Shown here: piece by piece, positions 43,589 through 54,782 of the stretch
Numbering within the stretch: position 1 is the first letter of the stretch
How the letters are laid out: each line of letters opens with the position of its first letter
NCBI GenBank assembly: GCA_024641305.1
Contig: JAHEDI010000093.1
Span: 1 to 60,589 of the forward strand
From: a bacterium
Lineage (GTDB): Bacteria > Actinomycetota > Acidimicrobiia > Spongiisociales > JAENVV01
Direction: 5' to 3'
DNA: 60,589 bases
Notes under the pieces: model-generated
The model's database searches: none
What the model saw: the letters and a program-made list of their open reading frames with translations, nothing else
What the model was told of the DNA's origin: nothing
Position numbers and translations under genes: made by a program

Positions 43589-46015
43589 GTGTCGGCACCG
43601 GTGCCCGGCGGAGGAACCGCCACGACCGCAATTGCCTATGGAAGCTGGCTCGAAGGCGTAAGGACCACGCTGACCACACCCCGGAACGACGCGTGGGTCT
43701 ACGACTTCGACACTTCGTCCCGGGTCCGGTACCTCACGCCGCCCATCGGTCCAGTCCAAGAAACCACCTGGAACGAACACAACCAGGCGGTCACCAGCCA
43801 AACCGACGCCGAAGCGGTAGCCAGCGACCGGACCACCCGCACATATTCGTCCGAGGCCGACCAGTGCAACCTGTCGGGAGTGTCGGCTGTCAATGACGGA
43901 ACCGACCTATGCGCGGTCACCGGCCCGATCCAAGATGTTGCCGGCGCCGGACTGGTGCGCCCGGTCACCTCCTACCAATACGACGAAGCCCTCGGGGGTG
44001 TCTATCACCTGGTTACCCGTCAGACGAACCCGGACGGCACCTACGTGGTGTACACGTACGATGCCAACGGCCTGACGGCACGCCAACCATCAACCCAGAA
44101 AACCTACTCGTCGGGCGACGTGCTCCTTCAGACCCGGTCCTACACGTACGACCCGTTCGGGAACACCCTGACCGAAACCGACCCGGCCGGCAACACCACC
44201 ACGTTCACCTACACTCCCGCCGGCCTGGTCTCCCAAATGGCCCGGCCCGGGACACCCACCCGAACGTTCACATACAACACGTGGGGTGGTGTGCTGACCG
44301 AAACGTGGCCCGGTTCGGTCACCACCAACACCTACGACCCGGCCGGACGACTGTCAACAACCGCCGCTACATCGACCGCTGGCCTGGCCCCGGTCCCGAC
44401 CGTGACCACCACCTATGATCCGGCCACCGGAGCGGTCACCTCGATCGGGGACACGTCGGGCACCGTCTCCTACACGTATGACACGTGGGGTCGGATCGTC
44501 ACCGAAACCGACGCCCTCGGCGAAACCACCACCTTCGGCTATGACAGCGAATCGAACCTGGTGTCTCGGGCCGACTCGAAAGGCACCACCACGTTTATCG
44601 TGGACGCACTCGGCCGGATCACCCAGATCGGCGACACCGGCATCGGAACCACCACCGTTTCCTATTCGGCGACGGCCGGGGCGTCGCGGTCGGTCACTTC
44701 CTATCCCAACGGGGTGATTGCTACGGCGACGAGTCGAGTGGCGGCCGGCGACGTCGACACGGTGTCATATACGAACGGAGCAGGTGTGTTGGGTGGGTTC
44801 GATCGGGATTATGACGTGTCAGGGCAAGTGGTCCGAGATGGGGCACCTGATGTGGTTCGAGAATACGACTATGACGATGTGGGACGCCTCGTCGAGGCCC
44901 GGGATTATGATCCGGTGACAACTGAGCTGGCCGAAACCAGGGAGTATGGGTTTGATGCGAACACGAATCGTACGTCGATGACAACCACTCCCGCCGGTGG
45001 GGCTGCCTCTACCGTGACCTATGGGATCGACGCGGCATCAGACCGGCTCCTGTCAGTCACCGGCGGTTCGGCACCGGGGCCGGTTTCGTATGATGTGAAC
45101 GGCAACACGACAGTAATGCCCACACGGACGATCAGTTGGACAGCGGCCAACCGGATAGCAGCCGTGACGACTGCAGGTGGGGTGACGGTCGGGTACGGGT
45201 ATGACCCGTTGGGTCGCACCCTGTCTCGGACGGTGACCGGGGCGGGCGTGGCCAAGTCGGCTGCGTATCATTATTCGGCTGATGCCGACACTGCATCATG
45301 GACGGTTGATGTTGATGCCGGTGTGTCGACGGTAACCCGCTATGTGAACGGTGGCGGAGGCCTGTTGGCAACCCAGGTGATTGGTGGGGTGGTGTCGTTC
45401 CCGTTGTATTCGCCCCATGGCGACGTGTGGGCGACCACCGATGCGACCGGCCTGGTGACCGCCACGTTTTCGTATGACGAGTACGGCAACCCCCTCCAAC
45501 CAGCTACCGGCAACGCTGGGGTGGATCGGTATGGCTGGTTGGGTCGTCAACAACGCGAATGGGACCCCGACACCGCCCTCACCCTGATGGGAGTCCGTGG
45601 TTACGACCCCACGTTGGGCAGATTCTTGTCGGTTGACCCAGTGTATGGGGGATCAGCCAACGCCTACGACTACGTCGGTGGCGACCCCATCAACGGCTAC
45701 GACCTCGACGGACGCAAGTGCACGACGTCGATTTGGCACATGTTTGATTGTGTCAAGGCCGTTGCTGTTGTGTTGGTGAGCGCGGCGGCAGTACCTGCCT
45801 GGATCGGAGCAGGCGTCCTGATCTGCGGCGTAACCGCCGTTGTAGGATGCGTGATCGGCGCTGCCTTTTTCGGAGCCGCGGCAGTTGGGCAGGCGTACGG
45901 GACCATTCAGGCGGGACGGGGCGTTTACAAGAAGATCAGAGGCGACAGTCGCCGGACTTCGAAGTACATGTTTAGGTCGAACCGAAGTGTGAGCCGAAGT
46001 GTGAGAAGCCGGTGA
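43589..46015 (+). CDS. Rhs cassette 2 with hydrophobic tip (copy 2)
   Basis: 808 residues identical to 21,153-23,579. Confidence 0.72.
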   Translation: MSAPVPGGGTATTAIAYGSWLEGVRTTLTTPRNDAWVYDFDTSSRVRYLTPPIGPVQETTWNEHNQAVTSQTDAEAVASDRTTRTYSSEADQCNLSGVSAVNDGTDLCAVTGPIQDVAGAGLVRPVTSYQYDEALGGVYHLVTRQTNPDGTYVVYTYDANGLTARQPSTQKTYSSGDVLLQTRSYTYDPFGNTLTETDPAGNTTTFTYTPAGLVSQMARPGTPTRTFTYNTWGGVLTETWPGSVTTNTYDPAGRLSTTAATSTAGLAPVPTVTTTYDPATGAVTSIGDTSGTVSYTYDTWGRIVTETDALGETTTFGYDSESNLVSRADSKGTTTFIVDALGRITQIGDTGIGTTTVSYSATAGASRSVTSYPNGVIATATSRVAAGDVDTVSYTNGAGVLGGFDRDYDVSGQVVRDGAPDVVREYDYDDVGRLVEARDYDPVTTELAETREYGFDANTNRTSMTTTPAGGAASTVTYGIDAASDRLLSVTGGSAPGPVSYDVNGNTTVMPTRTISWTAANRIAAVTTAGGVTVGYGYDPLGRTLSRTVTGAGVAKSAAYHYSADADTASWTVDVDAGVSTVTRYVNGGGGLLATQVIGGVVSFPLYSPHGDVWATTDATGLVTATFSYDEYGNPLQPATGNAGVDRYGWLGRQQREWDPDTALTLMGVRGYDPTLGRFLSVDPVYGGSANAYDYVGGDPINGYDLDGRKCTTSIWHMFDCVKAVAVVLVSAAAVPAWIGAGVLICGVTAVVGCVIGAAFFGAAAVGQAYGTIQAGRGVYKKIRGDSRRTSKYMFRSNRSVSRSVRSR

Positions 46016-46617
46016 TAAGACCTACCGTCCCCGCGTTCGAGCGGGCGTTGCGTTTGGCGATCCGCCCTCGGTTCCTGGTCCTGCTTGTGCCGCCGCTCAT
46101 ATCGTTGCTGTTGCCGTCTCTTGTGAGTCGGTCGGGATTCGCCGACTCCGTGTTCATGCTGCATTTCGGCGCTGCGATCTTCGTAAACATGACCGTGTTG
46201 GTCGGCGTCTCAGCCCTGCCCGCCTCTCATCCGTATCGCACCGAAATGGTCCGGAATGTGTTACCGAATCTGTGGGCATTCCTAATCTTCCTGCCTCTGT
46301 TCGTCGTACTTGAACCATCGCCATCGACTGTCTGGTACGGGTTTTCTTTGGCTTCAGCTGGCGTGATCAACCTGGTCGTCCATCGAAAAGTGCTGATACC
46401 GCCCAGCTGGGGCCCATCGTTTCCGATGTTTGCTTTCACTGCCGGTCTGGGTGCTATCGCTGCAGTCGGGGCGTCGTCGCACTTCGACAACGGAATGTTT
46501 GAGACCGAGATGCTCTATGGGCTGTATGGGCTCTTCAGCAGCCTCGCAGTCGATGGATCGCGGCGACGAGCAGAGGTGCTTGCCGATGGCTCAGAATCGG
46601 ACAGCGCGGGTTCGTGA
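46012..46617 (+). CDS. Polytopic membrane protein, candidate immunity (copy 2)
   Basis: Identical to 23,576-24,181, with the same GTGA overlap. Confidence 0.58.
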   Translation: MIRPTVPAFERALRLAIRPRFLVLLVPPLISLLLPSLVSRSGFADSVFMLHFGAAIFVNMTVLVGVSALPASHPYRTEMVRNVLPNLWAFLIFLPLFVVLEPSPSTVWYGFSLASAGVINLVVHRKVLIPPSWGPSFPMFAFTAGLGAIAAVGASSHFDNGMFETEMLYGLYGLFSSLAVDGSRRRAEVLADGSESDSAGS

Positions 46618-46804
46618 CGGTATCGATCTGTGTTATGGATCAAGTGTCGATTTGGCCTGGCAGCGGGACCGGTTAGGAATGTGAACTATCGGGTCGATGC
46701 CGGGTCGGATCGGCTCACCCTAAGGTCTGCGGCCCCGCTGCCGATAGCTCGGCCGTCAACGAGAATAGACCCCGAAACCGAAGCCCTTACACGGTGTGCG
46801 AGCC

Positions 46805-48499
46805 TTATCGCTCTGTGATTGAGTAAGCCCTGGCGAGTGGTGGCGGACGTGTAGTCAGCACCGGTATCGGTCCTCCGACACGAACGTTAACCCCACGCGG
46901 ACTCATCTCGACTGAGACGCGGCCTTCGGGGTGGTAGGTCAGGTTCACTCCTAGTTCTCCGTAGAGGTCTGCTTTGTCTTGGGGGTCGGCTTCGGACAGG
47001 ACAGTGACGATATCGCGGAGGGCGCCGATCAGAGCCCGAACTTGTGAGCTGGTGAGCTTTCCACCGGGGATGGTGTGACCGAGCTGAGCTTGCAGGTTGG
47101 CCCGTTCCCGATGAACTTGTGCCATCCAGCGGGCCACCAGTTTGGCGTCAGCGCCCTCGTCGAGGACTGCCTGGTATTGGCCAAGACGACGATCACAATC
47201 GTGGATCTGTTTGGTGAGTGCGGTCTTGCGGGCTTCGTCCTCGACGCTGGGTTGTGAAACACCGGCGAGGATCTCAGAGGTTTCCTCGAGGTGCTGGTCG
47301 TCGAAGAGGGATCCAAGCCACTGGTCGAGGCCCGGGGTCACTGCGGCTTCTTTGACGTAGACGTTGCGGGGATGCTGGGCCGGTCCGACGCCGTACTCTT
47401 CGGGGAACTTGCACCGGTAGTAGGGTCGATCATGGTTCTGCTGGCCGGCCATGCGCCTCCCGCAAACACCGCATCGGATGAGACCGGAAAGCAAGTAGCG
47501 ACTGCCGGAGCGGCGCGGGGCCCGACTGGTGGGTCGACCGAACGCTTCCTGGGCGGCTCCAAACAGGTCTGGGTCGATGATCGGTTCGTGGACGGCATGC
47601 TCGGACCACACCCATTCGTCGGGGTCGTTCCAGCGCATCTTGGTCTGATGTCCGAGCGCCACGTCCCCGACGTCGACGAGAACCTCTTCGCGTCGTTGTC
47701 GGTTCCACACTTGGCGGCCGGTGTAACGGGGGTTCTTGAGGATGGCCCGCACCGCCGACTTCGCCCAGACCCCGTGCCCGCCTGCCCGGTGTCGGTTGCG
47801 ATCCGGGTCATGGGCAGACGGGGAGAGGATGCCTGCTTCGGTCAGCCCTTTCGCAATCGCGTAAAGACCTTTCCCGGCCGCGAACTCCTCAAAGATCCTG
47901 ACCACCACCGGTGCCGCAAGGGGGTCCGGTTCGAGGCGTTTCAATGTTTGTCCGGTGGCTGCTTTGGACGGGTTGGGGTGGGGACCGGCCGCAGCAATCT
48001 GGTAGCCGTAGGGTGGCCGACCGCCCAGGAAGCGGCCTTCGATCGCTGCTTGGGAGGCCATCGCTGAGCGGACCCGGGTTTTGATGCGGTTGCGTTCGCC
48101 TTTGCTCATCCCCCCATACAGGTTCATGACCATTTCGTGAGCGTCCGATCCTGGGTCGACCGCACCACCAACTTCGGGCACCCACAACCCGACGCCGTAA
48201 TGGACGAAGACGGGGAAGGTGAGTCCGAACTGGTTGCCATAGAACGCTCGTTGGGGTTCGCCGATGACCACACTGTCGAACCCCCGGGTCGGGTCGGCGA
48301 GAGCGTGAAGGAGTTGGGTGGCTGCTGGACGACGGGACCAGGGCAAAGAACGTGATTGGCCAATGTCGAAGAATTCGGTGACGATTTCGCCGCCGGCCGG
48401 GTCGATGAGTTGCCGGGATCGGGCGAGTTGCCAGTTACGCGACGATTCGGGGTCTTGTTGGTCTTCGGTGGAGACCCGACCGTAGAACGCGAATCGCAT
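46805..48499 (-). CDS. Large serine recombinase (copy 2)
   Basis: 564 residues identical to 24,369-26,063. The att-like core recurs at 46,872-46,885. Confidence 0.92.
   Translation of the reverse strand: MRFAFYGRVSTEDQQDPESSRNWQLARSRQLIDPAGGEIVTEFFDIGQSRSLPWSRRPAATQLLHALADPTRGFDSVVIGEPQRAFYGNQFGLTFPVFVHYGVGLWVPEVGGAVDPGSDAHEMVMNLYGGMSKGERNRIKTRVRSAMASQAAIEGRFLGGRPPYGYQIAAAGPHPNPSKAATGQTLKRLEPDPLAAPVVVRIFEEFAAGKGLYAIAKGLTEAGILSPSAHDPDRNRHRAGGHGVWAKSAVRAILKNPRYTGRQVWNRQRREEVLVDVGDVALGHQTKMRWNDPDEWVWSEHAVHEPIIDPDLFGAAQEAFGRPTSRAPRRSGSRYLLSGLIRCGVCGRRMAGQQNHDRPYYRCKFPEEYGVGPAQHPRNVYVKEAAVTPGLDQWLGSLFDDQHLEETSEILAGVSQPSVEDEARKTALTKQIHDCDRRLGQYQAVLDEGADAKLVARWMAQVHRERANLQAQLGHTIPGGKLTSSQVRALIGALRDIVTVLSEADPQDKADLYGELGVNLTYHPEGRVSVEMSPRGVNVRVGGPIPVLTTRPPPLARAYSITER
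46872..46885. other. Internal att-like core (copy 2)
   Basis: CCTCCGACACGAAC within recombinase 3' codons. Confidence 0.5.
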
Positions 48500-48696
48500 T
48501 ACGAATCCGAGCGTAGCGGACCGTCAGACCGCGGAGCAGTATCCGTCTTCTCGAACCGTTCTTGTGCTCGCAGCAGGATACGCAACAACACTCCGGCGGC
48601 AGTCTGATTGAGGATGGGTGGTCCGGTGGTTTCGACTACGACCCGACCCGTATCGCTTCTCAGTCGATCGGTACTCGGAGCCTCAGGCTGTTCCAT
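48499..48696 (-). CDS. Small protein coupled to the recombinase (copy 2)
   Basis: Identical to 26,063-26,260, with the same TAATG overlap. Confidence 0.53.
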   Translation of the reverse strand: MEQPEAPSTDRLRSDTGRVVVETTGPPILNQTAAGVLLRILLRAQERFEKTDTAPRSDGPLRSDS

Positions 48697-48715
48697 GCCA
48701 ACAGACTGCGATAGG

Positions 48716-49008
48716 ACCCTGTCAGCAGAGTGTCAAGAACCCTTTCAACAGAGTTTCCGTAACCCTTTCAACCACCGTCGGTTCCGGGACGTTGCCACCG
48801 GATCGGTCGACGGGTCGAAGGGGAGCGACCGCCTCGAATGACACTCGGCTGACAGGGTAAATGACACTCTGCTGACAGGGTTGGCGGGTAAGCGGACGGT
48901 TTGACAGGGTTTTTGAAACTCTCCTGAAACTCTGTTGAGAGGGTTGGCGGGTAAACGGTCGGCGATGGCCGCGATGTTGGAGGGTTTTTGACACTCGGAT
49001 GACAGGGT
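48716..49008. repeat. About 20-bp repeat cluster (copy 2)
   Basis: Same seven TGACACTCTGCTGACAGGGT-type copies as at 26,280-26,572. Confidence 0.68.
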
Positions 49009-49502
49009 TAGGGGCGAACGTTCCTGCATGTCGTTGGCAATGCGCTCCAATCAGTTCTCGAAACGGTCCAGCTGTCGGATCTCGAGCTTTCCGGCGATGT
49101 CGGAGCAGCCATGGACCCGGCCGGCTCAGACCGCCGGAGAGCGGCTCAGGGAGGTTAGGACGCCCGATCTGCGGTCGGTACGGCTGGTAAGCACACGGTA
49201 CCCGTACCGGCTGCCCGGGGGACCGCCGTTGCACACCGCAGGCCAAATTCCCGCAAGGGGCTCGAATGCCGACCTCGACGATCACACGGGCACCCCTGGG
49301 GGAATCCCGACTCGCAAGAAACCACGAGAACCGAAACCAAGGAAAGGATGATCCCATGCAAAGCGCAGGACCGACCATGAGACAAGAAGACCGAACTCAG
49401 ACATCGCCCACTCGCAACGCGATCGCGCACAGAACCCTGTCAACACCACACGCACGTGCAACAAGTTGCCGCCGGTCAACTGGTTTACCGGTGAGGTGAA
49501 GC

Positions 49503-49949
49503 ATGGGATTGGATCGTGGAGCGCTGGCGAAGATTGACCGTCGGGTATTCGCCGAGCTCAGGCACACCGTGGGGACTCAAACGGTCAAGGTTCCGTTGTC
49601 GGATGCGGTCTGGTCCACGTGGCGACGGTATTGCCAGGCGGTCGGGTTGACGATGGGAGAGGGCATCGCCGGTTTGGTCGCCCAGGAACTCGGCACCCTC
49701 GTGAACGACGACGGGCACCATGGAGGGGTGTTCACTCCAGAGCTGCAGCGGCGGCTGGTTGCCAGGTCTGAGGCTCTCGAGATTCGGGAACGGCGACTGG
49801 ACGAACGAGAGCAGTCGCTGAACGCATCGGAGTGTCTCCTGCGGGCCCAAACGAGACCACTCGAGGTGTCAGCTAGGTCGAGTGTCGGAAGCAAAGATCC
49901 CTGCCCATGCGGGTCTGGTACCAAGTACAAGCGCTGCCACGGCAACTGA
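49503..49949 (+). CDS. SEC-C metal-binding protein (copy 2)
   Basis: Identical to 27,067-27,513. Confidence 0.78.
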   Translation: MGLDRGALAKIDRRVFAELRHTVGTQTVKVPLSDAVWSTWRRYCQAVGLTMGEGIAGLVAQELGTLVNDDGHHGGVFTPELQRRLVARSEALEIRERRLDEREQSLNASECLLRAQTRPLEVSARSSVGSKDPCPCGSGTKYKRCHGN

Positions 49950-49970
49950 TCTGCTACCGGGAGTGAGTTT

Positions 49971-50270
49971 ATGGATGTGTCTGATACATCCTGGTCCGGG
50001 ACGCTGGTGGTTGCCTCTAGCCGTCCGGGTAGTGAAGGATATGTGCACCGTTCCGGCAGCACTCTCTCAACAACATTCTGGCATGCCCTTCGGGATCAAC
50101 CTGATGACGTTGTTCCGACCTACCCCGACATTCCGTTTCCGGAACTCTCTTGGTCCACTCCGCGCATCGGTACGCCTCTTGTACGGGGGGCGCCGATCGT
50201 CACGGTGGCCCGCAACCAGTGGCACAGTCAAGTTCGTATACCTGGATCCCATCTGTGGTTACGGTCGTAA
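49971..50270 (+). CDS. Uncertain hypothetical ORF (copy 2)
   Basis: Identical to 27,535-27,834, with the same overlap with the convergent lipoprotein gene. Confidence 0.22.
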   Translation: MDVSDTSWSGTLVVASSRPGSEGYVHRSGSTLSTTFWHALRDQPDDVVPTYPDIPFPELSWSTPRIGTPLVRGAPIVTVARNQWHSQVRIPGSHLWLRS

Positions 50271-51324
50271 GGTAAGCCACTCCCGTGGGAGGGTCGATCG
50301 TGAGGTGCCCGACCGACCCCGAATCGAACTCGCCGAGTGGGTTTGGCGTCGGAGCGGTCAGGACTTCGCCGGCCGGTGAGATTCTGACATACACGGAGAG
50401 TTGGGTGTTTTCAGCCTTACTGGACAGGCCATAGAACAGAAGGTGAGTGTTCCCGAGTTCGTCTGTCTCATACTCCACAATGCCGAACGCAGCCCCACCG
50501 TCGTTTGGTTTCAGGATCAAACGGATTCTGAGCGGCTCGCTTAGGGGGTCCGGGTCGGCGACCCACACCTCGGCCGTGTCATGGGCGATCATCTCGACCG
50601 AATAGGCTTGACCAGACCGCGAGGTAAACGCATCGACTCTGGCCACATCTAAACCGGTCGCTTTTGGCGTTACCGAGTATCGGGAGTTCCCCAACATTGG
50701 TGTCGCATAGGCAACTCCTCCGGCGGTCGTGACCAGCTCGAACGTCGTCGGATCGGTGTCTTGGTACTCGACTTGGCCGGCGTCGATGCGTAACAACGCC
50801 GGTCGAGAGGTTGAGGCCATCACGACCCCACCTTCAGTCACTTGGAGGCCAAAGACCGACGACGTAACAGCAGTCTCGAAATCCTCTAGGAACCGGCCAT
50901 CCGAGTCGAAATGGACGATTCGGAACCGATCAGTGTCCGGTACCCACCACGAGCCATCCATGCCACGTGCGGGCAGCTCCGGGCCATGGCCTGGCCCGGC
51001 ACCGAGGCCAGCTGGTTCGTCGCCGTAGCCGAGCAGCAGAACCTGGTCCCATTCAGTGTCGTCTGCCGACTCCGGAAATGGGATTACGACCTCAATGACT
51101 TCGTCCTGTATGGGCACGCTCGTAGGCGTCACGCCGACCGTAGTGACTGGCTGCTCTCCCGAACCGGTCGAAGGCTCATCGGTGGTGACGGTATTCGCCT
51201 CGGTCGTAATCGTGGCCCCATCACCGATAGTTTGGTTGGTCGGGGCACATGCCACTAACCAAACCGACAAAGCGACCACCATTACTGAGAAACGAGTCAG
51301 CTGCAAGTCCCGTCCCACGCGCAC
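50200..51324 (-). CDS. Propeller-type lipoprotein (copy 2)
   Basis: Identical to 27,764-28,888. Confidence 0.68.
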   Translation of the reverse strand: MRVGRDLQLTRFSVMVVALSVWLVACAPTNQTIGDGATITTEANTVTTDEPSTGSGEQPVTTVGVTPTSVPIQDEVIEVVIPFPESADDTEWDQVLLLGYGDEPAGLGAGPGHGPELPARGMDGSWWVPDTDRFRIVHFDSDGRFLEDFETAVTSSVFGLQVTEGGVVMASTSRPALLRIDAGQVEYQDTDPTTFELVTTAGGVAYATPMLGNSRYSVTPKATGLDVARVDAFTSRSGQAYSVEMIAHDTAEVWVADPDPLSEPLRIRLILKPNDGGAAFGIVEYETDELGNTHLLFYGLSSKAENTQLSVYVRISPAGEVLTAPTPNPLGEFDSGSVGHLTIDPPTGVAYLTTVTTDGIQVYELDCATGCGPP

Positions 51325-51950
51325 CCTCCTGATCGCCGAACGCCGTTATAGGAACTACTTCCTCGATAGGTCCGTGACCATAGTCCTGTACCCGACGCCT
51401 CGGACTTGGCTTCGATGATATTGTCCGTGTTGGCAGTTGATGTCGTGGTGTAAATCATCCCGACATGATCGCTACTGGCGAATGCGTCCATGTAGATCGC
51501 CGAGCTCTTAGAGACGTTCGAGAAAGCGACTCCACCTGCCTTATAGTCCGCTGCCGTATAGGGTCCGTGAACCCGGTGCATTCGGGGCCAGCTGTGGAAT
51601 CCTGTCTGACCGTACGTGACCTTCAAACCCCAGGACTTGAAGGTGAAGCCAGAGCAATCGCCGCCCTCACCGTGGGTTCCTTCTGTCTGTTGCGGGTCGC
51701 CGGGTTGATCGTCGACATCGTTGCTGTTCCAACATCCGCCTCCCCAGTGGTATCCCTCATACCTGCCTACTAAGGCGTAGCTTCGCGCCTGGGAGCGAGT
51801 CCATACTGACAAGCTGGAGTCTGTGTTCGTATTGCATGTGTCGTAGAAGTTGTGCGCGGTGGCAGCGGGGGTGGCGAGTATCGCGACCGTAGCGGCGAAA
51901 CCTAGAAACAACCCGACCAGTGATCTAGAAAGGCTGCTGACCGTTTTCAT
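51297..51950 (-). CDS. Secreted NlpC/P60- or CHAP-like peptidase (copy 2)
   Basis: Identical to 28,861-29,514; Cys99 and His162 retained. Confidence 0.68.
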   Translation of the reverse strand: MKTVSSLSRSLVGLFLGFAATVAILATPAATAHNFYDTCNTNTDSSLSVWTRSQARSYALVGRYEGYHWGGGCWNSNDVDDQPGDPQQTEGTHGEGGDCSGFTFKSWGLKVTYGQTGFHSWPRMHRVHGPYTAADYKAGGVAFSNVSKSSAIYMDAFASSDHVGMIYTTTSTANTDNIIEAKSEASGTGLWSRTYRGSSSYNGVRRSGGCAWDGTCS

Positions 51951-53461
51951 GATTGTGTGCCCCTTTGCGCTGGGGCGATTGACGGCAAGACGAATCTGGC
52001 AATCGAGAAGCCTTCCTTGCTTGATCGCAGTTGGTACAGCGCGTTGCCCTCGACCTCGAATCGGCCGAGGACCGCAGAGTCTGCGAAGTCTGCGGAGTCG
52101 ACTGTCATGTGATTCGTTAGCTCGCGGCCACTAAACACAAGTACTTCGAATGCATCAGATGTCTCCGACCATGTACGAAGGACCACGATCAACTGGCCTC
52201 CATGAATCTCGGCCAGTTGCAGCTCGCCGATCTTGCGGTCTGACGTGATTCGCCAGACTGAACGGGGCTGGTTATCGATCACCAATGCCAACTGAGCAAG
52301 CTCAGCTGTCACCGACACCACAAGCTTCGACGCGACCAACTCCCCGGGAGAAAACCCCTGAGCAATCGAGTCGCGCTCGGCTTGCGTGAGGTCGCGTCCA
52401 ATCGTAACCGGCTCCAGTTGTGCTAACCCTGATACTGGTGTCACGTCGCTATCAAATGCTTTCGCCCAGAAGTTTGTGATGCCGTCGAGGACAATCAGGC
52501 GTCCCCCCTCGGCCATCAGACCCTCGGGTACAACCCCGGCGAGCGATGACGATGCGATCTTCATGCCGGATGAGTCGACGAGATCCACTTGCGCCGTCCT
52601 ACCCGCGCCTTGATCGAGAATGTACATCTCGCCCGTGGAGCTGATCGAAATGTCGCCTTCGCCGCCGGAGTGATCGAGAGAAATCAATTCTCGAGAGAAC
52701 CCGTCTGCAGATACAACGACGAGCCGACTGTTAACTCGATCCAGGATCATGGCCGACCCATCAGGACGAAAGTCAAATGCAGATGGGCCGATCCAATCGG
52801 CCCCACCACCGCCAGCGAGTCCGAACGAGTCAGAATCCGATCCCCACACGCCGCTGACGAGTATGGAGTCAGGGTCAACAGAACCCGTTGGCACTCCAAG
52901 GTGAAGGGGCAGTGAGTCGTCATACTCCCACACTGTATGGAAGCTGGAGCCAGACGGCACACGGACTATGTCACCCGACACGTGGTCGACGAGCTCGGCA
53001 TAGTAATCGACTGAGCCTTTAATGAAGCTTGCTGGGATTCGCGCTTCCAAGCCAGGAGTTCCTGCCCGCTGCGCGATCAGTTGAAACGCCTGAAAGTCTT
53101 GCGATAGCCCAGACTTCGCGAAGAGGGTTCCCGAGGGTTGACACCATTCGGTGCCCGTCCGACCCTCCAGAACGTCATCCCACCCACACACCAGATCGTA
53201 GGTGAGAACCACGTCTCTGCCAGCCTCGATAAGCGCCGGAGGTTTGTGGTAACCCTGGGCGGTCTCCCGTTGTGCGGCGTTGTCAACATCCCCTGTCGCC
53301 ATGCTGAAAGGAACTGCGAACGCGATCCCAACCACGAGGCCGAATGCCATGGGACTGCGCATCCTGCCTGGCCGTCCATCCGTCGGCAAGGAAACTCCCG
53401 GGAACCGTAGCTGTCCTCGATTCCGAGTTCGATTTGACCAAGGCCAGTGTATTGTCGCCAT
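51947..53461 (-). CDS. Exported NHL/propeller-like protein (copy 2)
   Basis: Identical to 29,511-31,025. Confidence 0.68.
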   Translation of the reverse strand: MATIHWPWSNRTRNRGQLRFPGVSLPTDGRPGRMRSPMAFGLVVGIAFAVPFSMATGDVDNAAQRETAQGYHKPPALIEAGRDVVLTYDLVCGWDDVLEGRTGTEWCQPSGTLFAKSGLSQDFQAFQLIAQRAGTPGLEARIPASFIKGSVDYYAELVDHVSGDIVRVPSGSSFHTVWEYDDSLPLHLGVPTGSVDPDSILVSGVWGSDSDSFGLAGGGGADWIGPSAFDFRPDGSAMILDRVNSRLVVVSADGFSRELISLDHSGGEGDISISSTGEMYILDQGAGRTAQVDLVDSSGMKIASSSLAGVVPEGLMAEGGRLIVLDGITNFWAKAFDSDVTPVSGLAQLEPVTIGRDLTQAERDSIAQGFSPGELVASKLVVSVTAELAQLALVIDNQPRSVWRITSDRKIGELQLAEIHGGQLIVVLRTWSETSDAFEVLVFSGRELTNHMTVDSADFADSAVLGRFEVEGNALYQLRSSKEGFSIARFVLPSIAPAQRGTQS

Positions 53462-53813
53462 AACCGAAAACCACCTCTCGAGTCTCTCTTCCGAACTCTC
53501 TTTAGTCCTACTGTTTGTTCGTGGACTTCAGACGGTTCTCGGTAAGGCCCGAGCGTCGTTTGCTCCCGCGCCTACTTTGCTGGTGGGCTGAGTCTGAACG
53601 GCATGGGGATTGTTGCAGGCCTCTCAACGTGTGGGACTGATCCGAGCCCGGGGTGGGGCCGCCGTTAGAGACGTCACCCTCCAACGCCATCGCCTCCGTG
53701 GCCCCAAAAATTCTGACCGCAGCGATCGGTGCGATCACTCGCCGCCGAGCTTCAACAAGCATCGCTGGCACCCCAACAGGTGGGTGATCCGCAGCACGGT
53801 CGGGTTCCGAGTT

Positions 53814-54782
53814 CTACCGGTTATCAGGCTCCGCGACGATCATCGTCGGTTCGTAGTCCATGCCCTCGATAACGGTGTTGGGTGGGATGCCTAGGCCAGG
53901 GTCGCCATCAATGTTGACGGTGCGTCGAGAAACCACCTTTCCGGCGCCGTCGAGGACGAAGGTCAGGGATCCTTCGTGTGGGGTGGAGTAGGTAATCGAG
54001 AAGGTGCTGGTGCCGTCGGTGCCTTGGACCAAGTGAAGGTCGTTTAGGCCAGCTAATGCTCGCAGTGCCGCGGCTCGCAAGTCGGGACTGGCAGAGGATT
54101 CGCTGATAAGGCTCAGCGCTACGTGGGCGACATCGACGTCAGCGGGCATCACCGAACCAGGCTGGAACGTGTCTTCAATGGCTGTCTTGAGTGCATCGGG
54201 TTCGGTTGGCCAGTCCCGTTCGTCAAGAATCGATGTGCCACCGGTGACGGTCTGACTGGTGGTTTGGCCTACCTGATCGACTTTATCGAGCTGGGCTTCG
54301 TAGTAGTCCACCTTGTCCTGTGGTGCGAAGAAGACCGGTGAGTTAGTTGTTGTCCTGATCTGAACGGTATTCTCGCTCCCAACCCAGATTTCTCGAGTCT
54401 GAGGGAGTAGATAGGCCATTGGTGAAGTTCGGCCGGCGAACGCGTCTGCCGGTACGGTTCCTAACACCACCACTTCTGACTTTGTGTAAGCGTATGACTG
54501 TGGGGGAATGGTCAACGGGTCAGCCAGTTCTGCCGCTTGGGCGATTTCGAGCAGCGTCGCTCTCGCTGGCGATGGCTTGACCACTTGTATGGCAACAATC
54601 ACAACTACCAGGCTCAGCGACACCGCCAGGGCCGGGACCGCCCATTTCCGTCGGCGTGTTTGGTTTGAGCTTTCGTTGGCGATCGCCTGCGCGAGTGCGT
54701 TCCTCGCTAAAGCCGCATCAGCATTCGTAGGCGATGGACTCCCGGCGAGCGTCCGCAAGAGAATGTCAATCGGATTGGTCAC
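53814..54782 (-). CDS. Anti-sigma-like membrane protein (copy 2)
   Basis: Identical to 31,378-32,346. Confidence 0.68.
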   Translation of the reverse strand: MTNPIDILLRTLAGSPSPTNADAALARNALAQAIANESSNQTRRRKWAVPALAVSLSLVVVIVAIQVVKPSPARATLLEIAQAAELADPLTIPPQSYAYTKSEVVVLGTVPADAFAGRTSPMAYLLPQTREIWVGSENTVQIRTTTNSPVFFAPQDKVDYYEAQLDKVDQVGQTTSQTVTGGTSILDERDWPTEPDALKTAIEDTFQPGSVMPADVDVAHVALSLISESSASPDLRAAALRALAGLNDLHLVQGTDGTSTFSITYSTPHEGSLTFVLDGAGKVVSRRTVNIDGDPGLGIPPNTVIEGMDYEPTMIVAEPDNR